In this document: positions 1 through 10,465 of the stretch, piece by piece
How the letters are laid out: the number at the start of each line of letters is the position of its first letter
How positions within the stretch are numbered: the stretch's first letter is position 1
Source of the DNA: Micractinium sp. NFX-FRZ
Lineage: Eukaryota; Chlorophyta; Trebouxiophyceae; Chlorellales; Chlorellaceae
Assembly: GCA_029339195.1 (NCBI GenBank)
Contig: JAPTJF010000430.1
Coordinates: forward strand, 1 to 54,031
DNA: 54,031 nt
Direction of reading: 5' to 3'
Translations under genes and position numbers: made by a program
The notes under the pieces: generated by a model
Database searches by the model: none
What the model was told of the DNA's origin: nothing
Seen by the model: the letters and a program-made list of their open reading frames with translations, nothing else

Positions 1-1438
1 TACAACTAACGGTTGAGTTATGTAGCGTTATAACCAGTTATTTCCACAGCACTCAAGGGGTTACCCCCAACCCTACCTGCAGGGTGGGCGTGGGAGGGGT
101 GGCGGGGCGGGTGCGGGCAGAGGTTGGGATTGGAGCCGGGAGAATTGAGACTGGAAGGCACTACGGCGGTGGTGGAATGGCAACGGGGATGTCAGTGTGT
201 TAGAAGAGAGCAGGGTGGAGCAGAGGTCACATAGCGGCGGCAGCTGCCGACTTGGCATGCGCGCGGGCAAGGCGCATCATCGCGAACAAGCCCCCACCCT
301 TCACTTTAGGGTGCATTGAGCCGTGCGCAAGATACGGAAAGGGAGGCAGCAGCGTGAACAAGGCGGGGCGCGTCGGCACTGTGTCCATCCCAACCCGCCC
401 AGCGAGCAGCCATCCTGCCATCAATTCAGCTTTCAGACCAGGCTGATTGAACAATGCAAGCAGGGGCAAGCCTCCGGGCTTTGGGGGCAGCTAGTTGGGA
501 CCTGCCTGGCACCAACCCACCAAACACAGCCCACCTGAGATGCTCTTGGCTGGTTCAAGGGAAGTTGAGCGATATAAAGAGGCTGTGAGAGCTGCGGTGG
601 GGCTAAAGTACCGAGGGGCGGGCCATGTGGAAAGCCGCCCCGCCATCTGGCAGCCGCACCCACTTGCTTTTGCCGGCCGCGTGCCCATATGTTCTGTTGC
701 AATCACTCTAGACCGCCGAAACGCGGTGTCGAGCGCCTCAGATGCGGGGGTGTGCCCGCCCGCCAGCTGTCCTGAATATGCCTGTACCCTCCCAGCGGCA
801 CCGCTGGGACAGCATGTCACCGCAGCATCAGGGCTGCACATCAGGGTTGCTTGTAATCGCTCCCAGCACACCAGCTGGCACACGTGGTGTCGGCTCCTTT
901 CCCTCGCTCTTTGCGCCCGTCAGCAGTGTGGTTGGGTGCACAGGAGATTAGAGCGCCGCGGTGGGCGGGCGGGCAGGCAGGTGGGCGTGCGGGTGGGTAG
1001 GTATGCCAGGCGGGCAAAGAGATGGATCACGGCAGAGATAAGTGGAGATGGAGAGGCGCAAGCTCTCATTTTCAGGGAAGGGAAGATGGAAGAAGGAGAT
1101 CAGGCGGAGTGCTGTCAGCAAGTAAAAAATGAAATGAAGAGGGGTCAAGGAGGAGTGGCCCGGCCCAGTACCGAGGGCGGCGTCTTGCAGCCGATGGGGC
1201 AGAGCTTGCAAAGGATCACTGGCAGCTGCTGCGGGTAAGAGTAGATGTGGAATTGGGGCGGTGGAAATGCATGGATGGATGTACTTTCAGCAATGGGGAG
1301 GAGTAAATGAACGGTAGCTGCGGGCACACGGGCACAAGCCACAGGTGTGGGTTGTTTGGTTGGCAAAGGGGCAGCAGGACTGCCCAGCCCCCGCGTCAGT
1401 CATCGGCACGGTCTGTCATGCAGCCCACCACACACAAG
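1..1438. other. Left edge, no supported gene
   Basis: I see no gene here with convincing codon-like content. Open frames on both strands are low-complexity and lack recognisable domains; the longest (about 495-1238, plus) begins at a TTG and looks like chance in GC-rich DNA. The right part is probably the 3' untranslated region of the minus-strand cystatin-like gene that ends at 1439. Confidence 0.5.
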
Positions 1439-2926
1439 TCAGGCTGCCGGAGCAGGCCCCGGCGCAGCTCCTTGCTCCGGGTCAGGAGCCGCCTCCTGCG
1501 CCGGCGCCTGCTCGGGTGCCGGCGCCGCCGCCGGCGCTGCTGCTGCCGCCGGCTTCCGGGGGCGCCGGGGCGCTGCGGCCTGGGCCTCTGGAAAGTAGTC
1601 TCCATCGGGCACTTCCCGCCCCTGGACCTTCTTCCCATCAACCTTCACCCACAGGACGTCCACGTCCAGCACTTTGGGCTGCACCAGGCATACACAGGGG
1701 AGGCAAGGGAGGGAGGGCAGCAGGGTGAGAGGAACGGCGGTGGCCGGCACGTGGACGGAAGGGGGCCGGCAGGCTGAGGAGGGCACGTGCAGCGACAGGC
1801 ATGCAGGGTGAGGGCGCTTGGAGAGCAGAGCATTGGCAGTCCCAGGTTTGAGTACAGGTATGCCGGAAGAGGGCGGCAGGCGGGCAGATGGGTGGTGGAG
1901 TGCCCCGCCGCCCCACATCCTGCTGCGCACGCTTTGTCCAAGCTGACTAGAGGGTGGGCAGCGGCAGGTGCCACGCAGGCAGTGGCATCTGCCGGCGGGT
2001 CACAGCGCGTGCAGGTGGTGGTCGTGGGTACTGCCGTGGGTACTGCTGTACATGCATCTGTACTGCAGTGAGCCTGCTGGCCAACGCACCCAGGCCCCAC
2101 CTGGGCATCTCCTTCGGGTTCCGTTGCCTCAACCTGCCAAGCAAGCAGGGTGGGAAGGCAGCGGCTCAGCACGCAACACAGCAGCAGTTGAGGTCGGCGG
2201 TCGTGTGGCACCCGCTGTGTTGCTGCCGCAGCAGAGGCCCCAAGCCAACTGCCTACAACAGGCCATCCTCCCCGACATGCCTGCAGGCATGCCCCTCAAG
2301 GGGAGCTCCGCTAGTCCCCAACCCCCCACACCCACCTGCAGACCGACTGCCACCTCCGACTTGCCCACGGGGCAGGCCAGGGAGATCCAGAGCTTGAGGT
2401 CAGTGGCGTTGGCGGTGGTCTGAACACAAGAACAAGGGGGGTGGCAGGGGGAGGGTCAGCAGGGGCAGCAGCGGGCATTGGTGCGCCGTGGAGGGCACAC
2501 GGGCGGGGTGCACACCAGCTGACCCTCCAGAGCACTGGACCATGCCTGGTTGGAGGTTGGGATGTAACGTGTGGATCCGCAGAGCCACATGACACCACAG
2601 CACAGCACAGCACGGCACGGCACGGCACAGCACGGCACAGCACGGCACAGCACAGCACAGCACAGCACACGTACCCGGATGCACCCCTGGATCGACGTCT
2701 TGAGCTGCTCCTCCTCACAGGGGCTGAAGGTGGTGTCTGCCTGCTGGTTCTCCAGAAAGTCCGCCACAATCGCGTCCCTCAGGGTCGCGCTGACGTTGCC
2801 GCCAGGTGGCAGCGGCCGCCAGGCGCCGCCCTTGGGTCCGCACCAAAACGGCCGGGCAGCGGTGGCAGTGCCGGCGGCGGCGCAGAGGCACAGCAGCAGC
2901 AGTGCGGCGGCAGGGAGGGAGGCCAT
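1439..2926 (-). CDS. Secreted cystatin-like small protein (degenerate)
   Basis: Four phase-0 exons: 2926-2675, 2419-2336, 2133-2101 and 1678-1439, about 202 residues. Residues 1-24 (MASLPAAALLLLCLC...) form a clear signal peptide, so the product is secreted or vacuolar. The next ~120 residues follow a cystatin-like order: a glycine-containing N-terminus, a helix-like segment (NVSATLRDAIVADFLENQ), a beta-rich segment (ATDLKLWISLACPVG) and a last strand (VLDVDVLWVKVDGKKV). The QxVxG inhibitory loop is not preserved, unlike the paralogue at 16.7-17.6 kb. The C-terminal ~50 residues are a Pro/Ala/Glu-rich tail. Intron 1 contains a CAGCA/CGGCA microsatellite. Cysteine-protease inhibition is inferred from fold and from the paralogue; a non-inhibitory cystatin/monellin-fold protein is equally possible. 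Confidence 0.55.
2594..2669. repeat. CACAG/CACGG microsatellite
   Basis: About 75 bases of five-base units alternating between cacag and cacgg, lying in intron 1 of the minus-strand cystatin-like gene directly beside its donor site. A related perfect cacag array occurs at 39914-39951 and a short one at 15459-15478. Confidence 0.9.
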
Positions 2927-3735
2927 GGTGTGTGTAGCAGGGGAGCGAGTATGCCTGGCAGCCTGCAGGCAGGGCAGCGTAACGAGAATGACCGAGTTGG
3001 GCGCTGCAAGGGCAAGAGCGCCAGCGGTGTACTAGCGGGCGGGAGGCGCCGGCAGGGGTGGATCAGCCGGACTTGGACCGGAGTATACCGCAGCACTGGT
3101 GGCATTTTGACGGCTCAGGGAGCCACGAGCAATGGGCTAGGGAGTTCAGACAGAAAGGGCGCCTGAGGTGGGGGCGGCCCTGCGCTGCTCGAATTGCGGG
3201 CAGAACAGGACCGCTGGCTAGGGTGCATTCATCTTGGTCGGACTGATGAACGCATAGGTAGCGCACTTGCAATGTCTGGTGCAGGGAGCTGCATGCCGGT
3301 GCAATTGGTGGGACGCACCTGGCACCTAGTGCAGATCTCTCCAGCTGTGGTGGCTCCACGGTGGATGGGAATCACGGTGCCGCCAGGAGATACAGAAATG
3401 CGCGCGATCGCTTGCATTCGGCATGCCACGTCGACTGCCTGAGAGAACTCGGTCTTGCGTTTGCCAGCCTTGTTCTTAGCGATCTGACACGGCCGTGGAA
3501 ACACACAGGCTGCTCAAGGTTGCGAAACAGGCGACCACCCAAGGTGGTTTCGGCGGGTCCGCACCGTAACCTCGCCCCTTCGCTGGCCAGCGTAACAGCG
3601 GTGCCACATCAGGCCATCACGCACCACAGCTGGCTCCGCCGTCGAGGGCCCGGCCTGCTCCGCACCGCCGCCAGCGCGCCGCCGCCACTCGCTCGCCGCC
3701 AGACCGCCTGCCGTACAACCTAGCAAGCAGCAGCA
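2927..3735. other. Divergent intergenic region
   Basis: Lies between the divergently transcribed cystatin-like gene (minus) and TspO-like gene (plus) and should hold both promoters and 5' leaders. I recognise no conserved coding frame or clear TATA box. Confidence 0.5.
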
Positions 3736-6700
3736 ATGGCGGACATCTGGCAGAGCTCCAGCCAGCCACCTGACCGCACCATCCGCGTCGCCACGCTCGC
3801 AACCTATGCTGGTGCGCCCCCGCTGCAGCAGCCCGCGTCGGCAGATCCCGGGCCGGCACGCTGTACCAACCCTCATCCTCCGGCGCTCGGCCCTTCTGCA
3901 CATCCTACCTGCCACCTCTGCTGCATCCAGCAAGATCCTCTACCTCATGTGCACCCCTGCAACCTCCTTGTGCAACCCCCACACCCGCCTGCCTGCAGCC
4001 TTCATTGGTGTGAATGCCGCCTCGGGCGCCGGCTGGCTGGGAGCGACCAATGCAGGTGGGGCACCGCCACCGGGGGCCACCGCTGAGGGTGGGCAGCTGC
4101 TTGCGGCCCTTGAGCCTCCAGCCATCGCCCAGGCCTCTTACACACGCAGTGACTGCTGCTGCGCTGTGGCGGTGACCTTAGTGGCTCAATGGCCACCCTG
4201 CCCCTCCGCTGCGCCCTCGGCGCATCCATGTGGCCGCTCCAAGCCGTCGGCTCCGCCTGCTGTCTTTGCTGCACGCCCCCCTCCCACACTCTCATTCCAC
4301 CACCTCCTCCCCCCTGCCTCTGCCCTGCTCTTGGCCTTTGGTCCAGCGCCCAGCACCATCACCGCCCTCGGAAACCTTCGTATACTGTGGGATGGTCGCC
4401 GCCGTTCCTCTTCACACTGACCTCTTCGCATCCCCGCCAGAGGTGTCTGCCAAGCTCCCGGTGCCCCTCGCCCCCGCCAGGGATGAGCTGCTCCCTTTGT
4501 ACCCACGTCCCTCCATCACCGACCTGCCCGACCCCTGCAGAGGTGCCTGCCACATTCCCAAGCACCCCCTGACTCCCTCTGTATCTTGGGTGATGCTCGC
4601 CCAACACTTACTGTATGTGTTGTGTTATGTGCACCTGCCCTACCCCTGCAGAGGTGTCTGCCAAGTTCCTGGTGCCCCTCACCCCTGCGGGGTGGGCCTT
4701 CAGCATCTGGGGCGTCATCTTCCTCCTGGAAGGCTGGGGGGCCGTGTTCCAGGCGCTGGAGAGCGGCTACGACGCAGACGGGTTCAAGGTGCGAGCCAGC
4801 AAATGCTTGGCTGGTGGGCGGTTGGAAATCGGGTGTGTGCTGGGGTGGGCCTCCAGCATGTATGTGGTATAATTTCCAGATGTAGAGATGGGTGCCGGCT
4901 TCCAGGCGCTGGAGAGCGGCTACGACGCAGACGGCTTCAAGGTGCGACGGGGTGTCAAGGTGCAAGGCTTGGCTGGTTGTGGGTTCCAACTCGTGTGGGG
5001 GTATGCTGGCGTCCGGGGCGTCAGCATGTGTTGGCCTCTCCCCATGGGCGCGCTTTGCCAGCGCCCGCCACGCACAGCTGGCCTGTCTCCCGCTCCTACC
5101 CTTGCCTCAGCCTGCAGGTTTGGTTTGCCGCGTTCCGAACATCAATTGGATCGCCCCCTGCCCTTGTTCATATCGCCCCTCGTGCCTGCCTTGTCTTGCC
5201 TCTACCCGTGCCTCGCGCAGGCCCAACTTTCAAGGGTGCGAACCTCAACCGGTGTATCCCCTTGTTGTGTGCTATTGTCTGAAGCCAGCGCGTTGCCACC
5301 CCCCGGCGCCCCCCTGCAGGCCCGGTTTGCCAATGCTGTGAACATCAACTGGATTGTGTCATGGGTGGCTGCCATGGGCTGGCAGCTGGCGTTTGTGCGG
5401 CAGGTGGGTGGGCGGGAGGGCGGTCCAGCTGGCGTCTCTGTGGGTTTGACAGGTTTGGTGGGCAGCAGTGGGCGGGCGAATGGGCGCACAAAGAGGGCAG
5501 GGCAGTCAAGCCAGCATAGCGGCGGAAGTCCCCAAGGGGGAGGGAGAGTTTCTGAGCAGGGGGATTCAACAGCAAGTGCAGAGCTTGCAAGGGTGCCAGG
5601 CATGGCAGCAAGGGCAAGCGGGAGTTGTGCCCTGTCAAGCAAGCGCAGCTGGCAAATCCGTCTGCTGCCTCGCTGCCTGTACCCCCAGCAGAGACACGTG
5701 GTGGCGCAGGGCTGGACTGCCTGTGCTCTTCCGCACCCTGCTGCTTCTCCTCACCCTGCTGCCTGCCCCTGTGCGTGCCCCTCACTCTGCTACCCACGCG
5801 CCCCCCTGCAGACCCCCGGCGGCATGTGGCTGGCCTTTGTGCTGATCCTCACCGCCTTCCTGGCCATGGGGCGAGCCCAGCTGCAGCTGTACAGGTGGGG
5901 CCTGCCCTGTGTACTGCCTGAGCTGTGTATTGCCCTCTATACCCTGCTTGGCATCTGCATCCCCTGTGCACCCCATTGCCATGCTGCGCCAGTGCCTGCT
6001 GGGCTCCTGCCGGGATCCAGCTGTGCGCTGTGCACGCTGTGCATGGGTGTGCCACGGCACGCGGCGGGAGGCTTGTGCCCACGGGCACCCGCCCCATGCT
6101 CCCCTCCACGCGTTCCCCACGCTCTCCCGCCCACCGTGCCTCACACAAACACACACATGCATGCAAAACTACCCTCCCCACCCCCGCCACCCTGCCTGCA
6201 GCGTCAAGGACCGCTTCGGCCCCGCCCACAGCCTGCCCGTCTACGCCGCCTTCTTCCTGGGAACCTCCCTCAACACAGCGTGGCTCAGCGTGGCCACCAG
6301 CGTGCAGCTGCTCATCGCCCTCAAGATGCCCATGGGCCACGCTGGCGCCAGCCTGGAGGTGCCAGCCGTGCTGGCAGCGGCGGCGGTCACCTGCCTGGGC
6401 GCCTGGGTGCTGCTGAGGGAGCACGACACCGGTGAGCACGGGGGGAGTGCGTGTGTGTATGTGGGTTGTCAAGAGTTTAGGCAAGCAGGGGGAGAGCGTG
6501 TGTATGTGTGTGTTGAGAGTGCGGGAGTGCGGGAGAGGGGGTGCATGGGGGTCAGTGGGGAGAGCAGATTGAACTGCACCCACCCGGCGACCGCCCTCCA
6601 GGCCACACATCCCCTCATGCCTACTCACCCGTACCCCATCGCCTCCCTCCACTTCTCACACCCACCCTCTGCCCTCCCGGTTGCCCGCCCTTCCCTGCCC

Positions 6701-7055
6701 TTTCTACTTGCCTCACCTTGCCCTGCCCCACTCAGGCAGGGGCTGTCTGACTGTGTACAAACATGCCCTGAGGCCCCCAGGTGCCCCCTCACCTCCCCGC
6801 TGACAACCCCGCCGCTGCCCCCCCGCCTCCCCCCCGCCGCCCCATGCAGCCTACGGCCTGACACTCGTCTGGGCGCTCGTGGCTGTGTATGAGCACACCG
6901 AGTCGGCCCTGGTGCGCCACACAGCCTTGGGCGCCATTATCCTGCTAGCCGTGCTGTCAATTGCCAGCGTGCTGCGCCGCCCCGGCCCGCCCCCTGTGTA
7001 TGAGCAAGGCGATGCCCGGGAGCCGCTGAGGCCCAGCCTGGATGCGGAGCCCTGA
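3736..7055 (+). CDS. TspO/MBR-like membrane protein
   Basis: Seven exons with consistent phases: 3736-3811, 3999-4055, 4652-4788, 5320-5403, 5812-5894, 6202-6431, 6850-7055; 290 residues. After a short N-terminus comes FIGVNAASGAGWLGATN, then the family-defining TPAGWAFSIWGVIFLLEGW (residues ~57-75), then helices NINWIVSWVAAMGWQLAFV, MWLAFVLILTAFLAMG, LPVYAAFFLGTSLNTAWLSV, VPAVLAAAAVTCLGAWVLL and LVWALVAVYEH, ending in a charged cytosolic tail. This order matches bacterial and plant TspO/MBR-like tryptophan-rich proteins, which bind tetrapyrroles or sterols; the ligand here is not known. Introns 2 and 3 carry degenerate copies of the flanking exon edges at 4441, 4541, about 4894-4941, 5118 and 5221 (see findings). 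The start is the first ATG that joins in frame to the conserved region. Confidence 0.85.
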
Positions 7056-7875
7056 GGCCAGCCCAGCTTCCGGCCAGCTTCCAACCAGCTTCTCGCCAGC
7101 TTCCCGCCACGAATCATCGACCAAGGGGCCGTGCAGCGGGGTGGTGGTGGAGCCGTGAGATGGAGCCAGGAGGTGTGATGCTTGGGGCCTGGGCATCCAT
7201 CTCGCACCTACGCCACCTCTCAAGCCACCGCCCTTTCATGCCCCCCTACGCCAAGATCACATGTCCGCCCCCGCCATTGCCCTCTCATGCCTCTTGTGCC
7301 GAGGTCTCAATCCCACCCCTGCCACTGCCCGGCCGCCCACTCTCTGTTTCCCTCGACCCCGCTCCGCCTTCCCCAACCGCCGCCCAGAAGCCCTCTGCCT
7401 TGCCTGGCCCTGCCTGCCCCAATGATGCAAGGCCCTGGGGGCATGCATGGCCATGCCTGCCCACACCCACAGCTGTTGTGGCCGCAGCTTTTGCTCATTC
7501 CAGCTGGGTATATGCCAGCATTTTATCAGGTTTGCTGTTGAATGCAGCAGCAGCAACAGCAGCTCTTCACGCTACGTTAATGCACAAGCCCCTGGCCCCC
7601 TGCCCCCGAAACCACACTATGAAGGCGTTCCTGTACCCCGCCCTGTGTGCCCACCGCCCCGCCTCTTATGTACAGCCCCCAAGTGTCCGCCTCTGTTGAA
7701 TGGCCCTCCACACTCCCTGGCCTCAAGTGTTCTCATGTGTCTGCCAGCCCCCCACCTTCCATCTGTGTGTTTTTTATATAGGGATGTATCCCCCAATGTG
7801 TAGACTAGCCGACGCCTAGATTGATGCAGCCCGCCGGCAGGTGCTGCGCGCTCTGGGAGTGCAGCACACAACAGA

Positions 7876-8360
7876 GTACTCCGCTTCACCGCGAGAACAA
7901 CTCCCCGTGGGCAAGCACGTGGTGGTCTAATGCTGCAGTGGATGCGAGAGCTGGCAGTGCTGCGCTCCAGCCCGGCACCTGCGCGCCCGTGCTCTCAGCC
8001 GTTCACAGCCCCGCCCAGCACTGGCCTTCGGGAGGAGGGGTCTCCCGTTGAGCACAGGTGCATTGTAGGGAGGGAAGCAAGAGTTTACAGAGTACAGGCG
8101 GGTGGGTTAGTGAAGAAGCGAAACAATAATGAGTGGGCTGATGAATGGGCACTTGGCAAGGGGGAAGGGAAGGCGGGGAAAATGACGGGTTGGAATGCCA
8201 CGACAGGGGCGGCAGCAGGTACGTGGTGAGTTCAAGACGCTAGCTTGTGGGGCCCTGGGGGACAAGGGACCATTGCACGTGACAGCGGGGCAGTGCTTTG
8301 GCCACGGCACGGGGCTCGCGCGGGCCTCTCCCAAAACCCTCCAGGCACCACGGGCGGCTG
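7876..8360. repeat. Segmental duplicate XY, copy A
   Basis: This ~485-base stretch matches 16071-16561 almost continuously with scattered substitutions and small indels; shared landmarks include the stretch ending in gtgggcaagcacgtggtggt and the stretch ending in caccacgggcggctg. In copy A it lies before the ceramide-synthase exon block (8423-8628); in copy B it lies after the equivalent block. Homology stops sharply at 8360 and at 16561. Confidence 0.9.
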
Positions 8361-8422
8361 ACCAGAGATGCGGCGTGATCGCCGTGCAGGGGGCGCTGTC
8401 GGCGGATGAGCGGGAGGAGTGG
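8361..8422 (+). repeat. Fragment copied from the last exon of the 10.5-14.5 kb gene
   Basis: About 60 bases encode GVIAVQGALSADEREEW on the plus strand. They match the last exon of the orphan gene near 14335-14390 (GVIAVQEALTADEREEW) with a few substitutions. The piece sits exactly between duplicate XY and the ceramide-synthase exon block, so it marks a rearrangement junction. Confidence 0.85.
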
Positions 8423-8512
8423 GCCCAGCGCTGGCCCGTGCTTCAGTCTGTCCCACACAGGTCACACCCATGCATTCCCCCCCCCCCACACACACCCCAT
8501 GCAACACCGCAC

Positions 8513-9249
8513 CAGTAGACGTGGAGGCAGTAGAGGAAGATGAGGAAGCCGTTGAGTACTAGTATGGCGTGGTGCGGCCGGATGGAGGCCTCCCCACCCA
8601 GCTCCTCGGCTCGCGCCTGCATGGCGCGGGGGCACAGGGCAAGGCAGGTTGGGGAGGGCCCGCAGGACAATACAGCATGGGCAGGGCAGGCTGGGCTGGC
8701 TGGGGCGGTGCGAGAGCCCTACCCAGCGCAGCAGCCTGCCTTGGCAGTTGCCTGCTGCGCCCACAGCGGAGCGGGCAAACCAGGCAGGCAGACGGCGGAG
8801 CAAGCAGGGTGGGCAGGCAGGAAAGGGCGGGTTGGCGAGCGGGCAGGCAGCAGGGCGGGATGGTGCGCACCAGTGCCTCGAAGAGTGTGCTGCGGATGAC
8901 ACAGTAGGGGAACATGAAGACGCGGTTGGTGAACCAGCTGAGCATGAACACTGCAGGGCGGGGTGGGCGGCGAGGGAGGGTGCACAGGGGGGTGAGTGGT
9001 GCACAGGCAGCGCGTGTGCATGGCGTGCGGTTGAGCTACAGCAGCTTGCCATCTGAGCATCGGCACGGCAGGCCAGGGCTGGGAAACAAGGGGCTGCTGC
9101 CTGGGTGGAGGCGGCGACATATCGCCAGCGGCAGCAAGGAGAAAGCGGAGGAGGCCTGTGACGTTGCACTGCGCCCTGCTGAGCTGGCGATTGCACTCAC
9201 CCACGAACATGGCGGTGGTCATGGACTCGTGCTTGGCGTGGCGAGCCAT
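8513..9249 (-). pseudogene. Ceramide synthase (LAG1/TLC), 5'-side exons only
   Basis: Three in-phase minus-strand exons are visible: 9249-9201 (MARHAKHESMTTAMFV), 8950-8871 (VFMLSWFTNRVFMFPYCVIR then STLFEAL) and 8616-8513 (SIRPHHAILVLNGFLIFLYC then LHVYW). They match the second half of the TLC domain of ceramide synthases, ER enzymes that acylate sphingoid bases; the sequence ends at the conserved LHxYW. The first half of the TLC domain, with its double-histidine motif, is not found upstream, and the C-terminal exons are not found downstream. Those C-terminal exons occur instead at 15354-16055. I treat this as one half of a broken or duplicated gene; an assembly error is the main alternative. 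Confidence 0.75.
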
Positions 9250-10465
9250 CTGCAGGGGTTGCAGGGGCAGGCAGGGGCAGCGCAGTCATTTGCACGCCTG
9301 CCTGTGTGGGTGGCCAGAGCGGCCGCAGCCCGTCCACTCTGCTGGGCGCGCCGCCAAGTCGGGCCCCACCGGCTGGGCCGTAGCATGGCTGAAAGCCAGC
9401 ATGGCAAGGCGACCACCCAGCGCAGCTTGCCATCAGCTGCGGGGATGCCCGCAGCAACAATCACTCCCATAGCAACATGAGCCCTTGTGTGTGTGCAGTC
9501 ATAGACGGCTGCCCCAACTGAAACCCTGCCTACACCTCGGCAGGCAGGCAGGGACCTGCAGCCACCAGGGTGCCACCAGCATCGAGACTACTGGTGCCAA
9601 CTGTTGCATTCTTGTCCACCCCATAGCTGGCCCTGCAAAGCACAGGCAAGTGTGATTTTTCACCGGTTCTACTAAGCACGCTGAGGACAGCACACATGCG
9701 TCGCAGCCATGCAGGGCCTGGCAGGCAGGCCCGCAGCAGGCGTGGTGGCGGCGCCCAGGTGAAGCATCCCGCTAGCAGCAGCAGGTGCCACGTGGCATGC
9801 AGCAGGCCACTGTCACCTGGGCTCCGCCGGTGAGGCATGGTTGCAGCTGGAGGCATCCATGAGGCCATGCTGCACTAGCGCTTACCCCAGGAATCACATC
9901 TGCAGGGATGGAAGCAAGGGCAGCACGTGTGGTTTGTGCTCCACCTGGCACAGCCCTTGTCTGCTGCCGTTGCCGCCGCCGTTCATTCGATTCAAGTGCT
10001 GGGGCGGCAACATGGGGAGGCCTGCAAGGCTCTGCCCTGTAACCTTGTGCAGGCTGCACCACCTTTACAGTGGCCAACAGATTGCAATGGAAGGACTCTG
10101 CTTGCCCCAAGCCGGCAAGCGTACGCGTGGGACTGAACATGCTGCCCGCCTCAATGCTCCTCGTTTGGACATCCTGATCGCTGTAACTGCGTTTTAGTAT
10201 TGCACATGAACGCGCGAAAGTGGCACACTGACGCCTGAGGACGCATTGGCCCTAGGGTTGTGCGTCTAGCTGGCAGTGGTGCAGGTCCCTGAGCTCCCTC
10301 CGGCCGCTGTCCGCCTGTTTTGCAGGAGAACCAAGCCTCGGGGCGCCTCCTTTTCGTCTTCCGCCTCCAGAGGCCTCTCCCTGTGCCGCCTTGCTGCGTC
10401 TTTGCAAAGTCGTGCACACCGCGCGTAGGCGCAGCCAGCGCGCCGAGCAACGAAACCGGGGAGCG
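9250..10465. other. Intergenic, no supported gene
   Basis: Neither strand shows a recognisable exon. I looked here for the missing N-terminal ceramide-synthase exons on the minus strand and did not find the expected double-His motif or helices. Confidence 0.5.

Larger units (their letters stand above)
7056..8512. other. 3' flank of TspO-like gene plus duplicated block
   Basis: The first ~800 bases are pyrimidine-rich, without a recognisable gene, and probably include the 3' untranslated region of the TspO-like gene. From 7876 the sequence belongs to a segment duplicated at 16071-16561, listed separately. No ceramide-synthase 3' exons follow the exon ending at 8513, so that gene copy is cut off here. 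Confidence 0.6.

Noticed and set aside
495..1238. Long plus-strand open frame at the left edge
   Set aside because: It begins at TTG, has no domain or codon-like pattern and is typical of open frames in GC-rich noncoding DNA.
2594..2669. CACAG/CACGG array considered as a CRISPR or telomere-like repeat
   Set aside because: It has no spacers and does not match TTTAGGG-type telomere units; it is a simple microsatellite in an intron.
4230..6435. Long plus-strand open frames running through TspO-like introns
   Set aside because: They are read-through of introns in other frames; only the phased exons give the TspO/MBR sequence.
7873..7929. Short plus frame ending LPVGKHVVV, recalling a flavoprotein motif
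   Set aside because: Too short, and the context is a duplicated noncoding block; copy B extends differently, so no gene can be supported.
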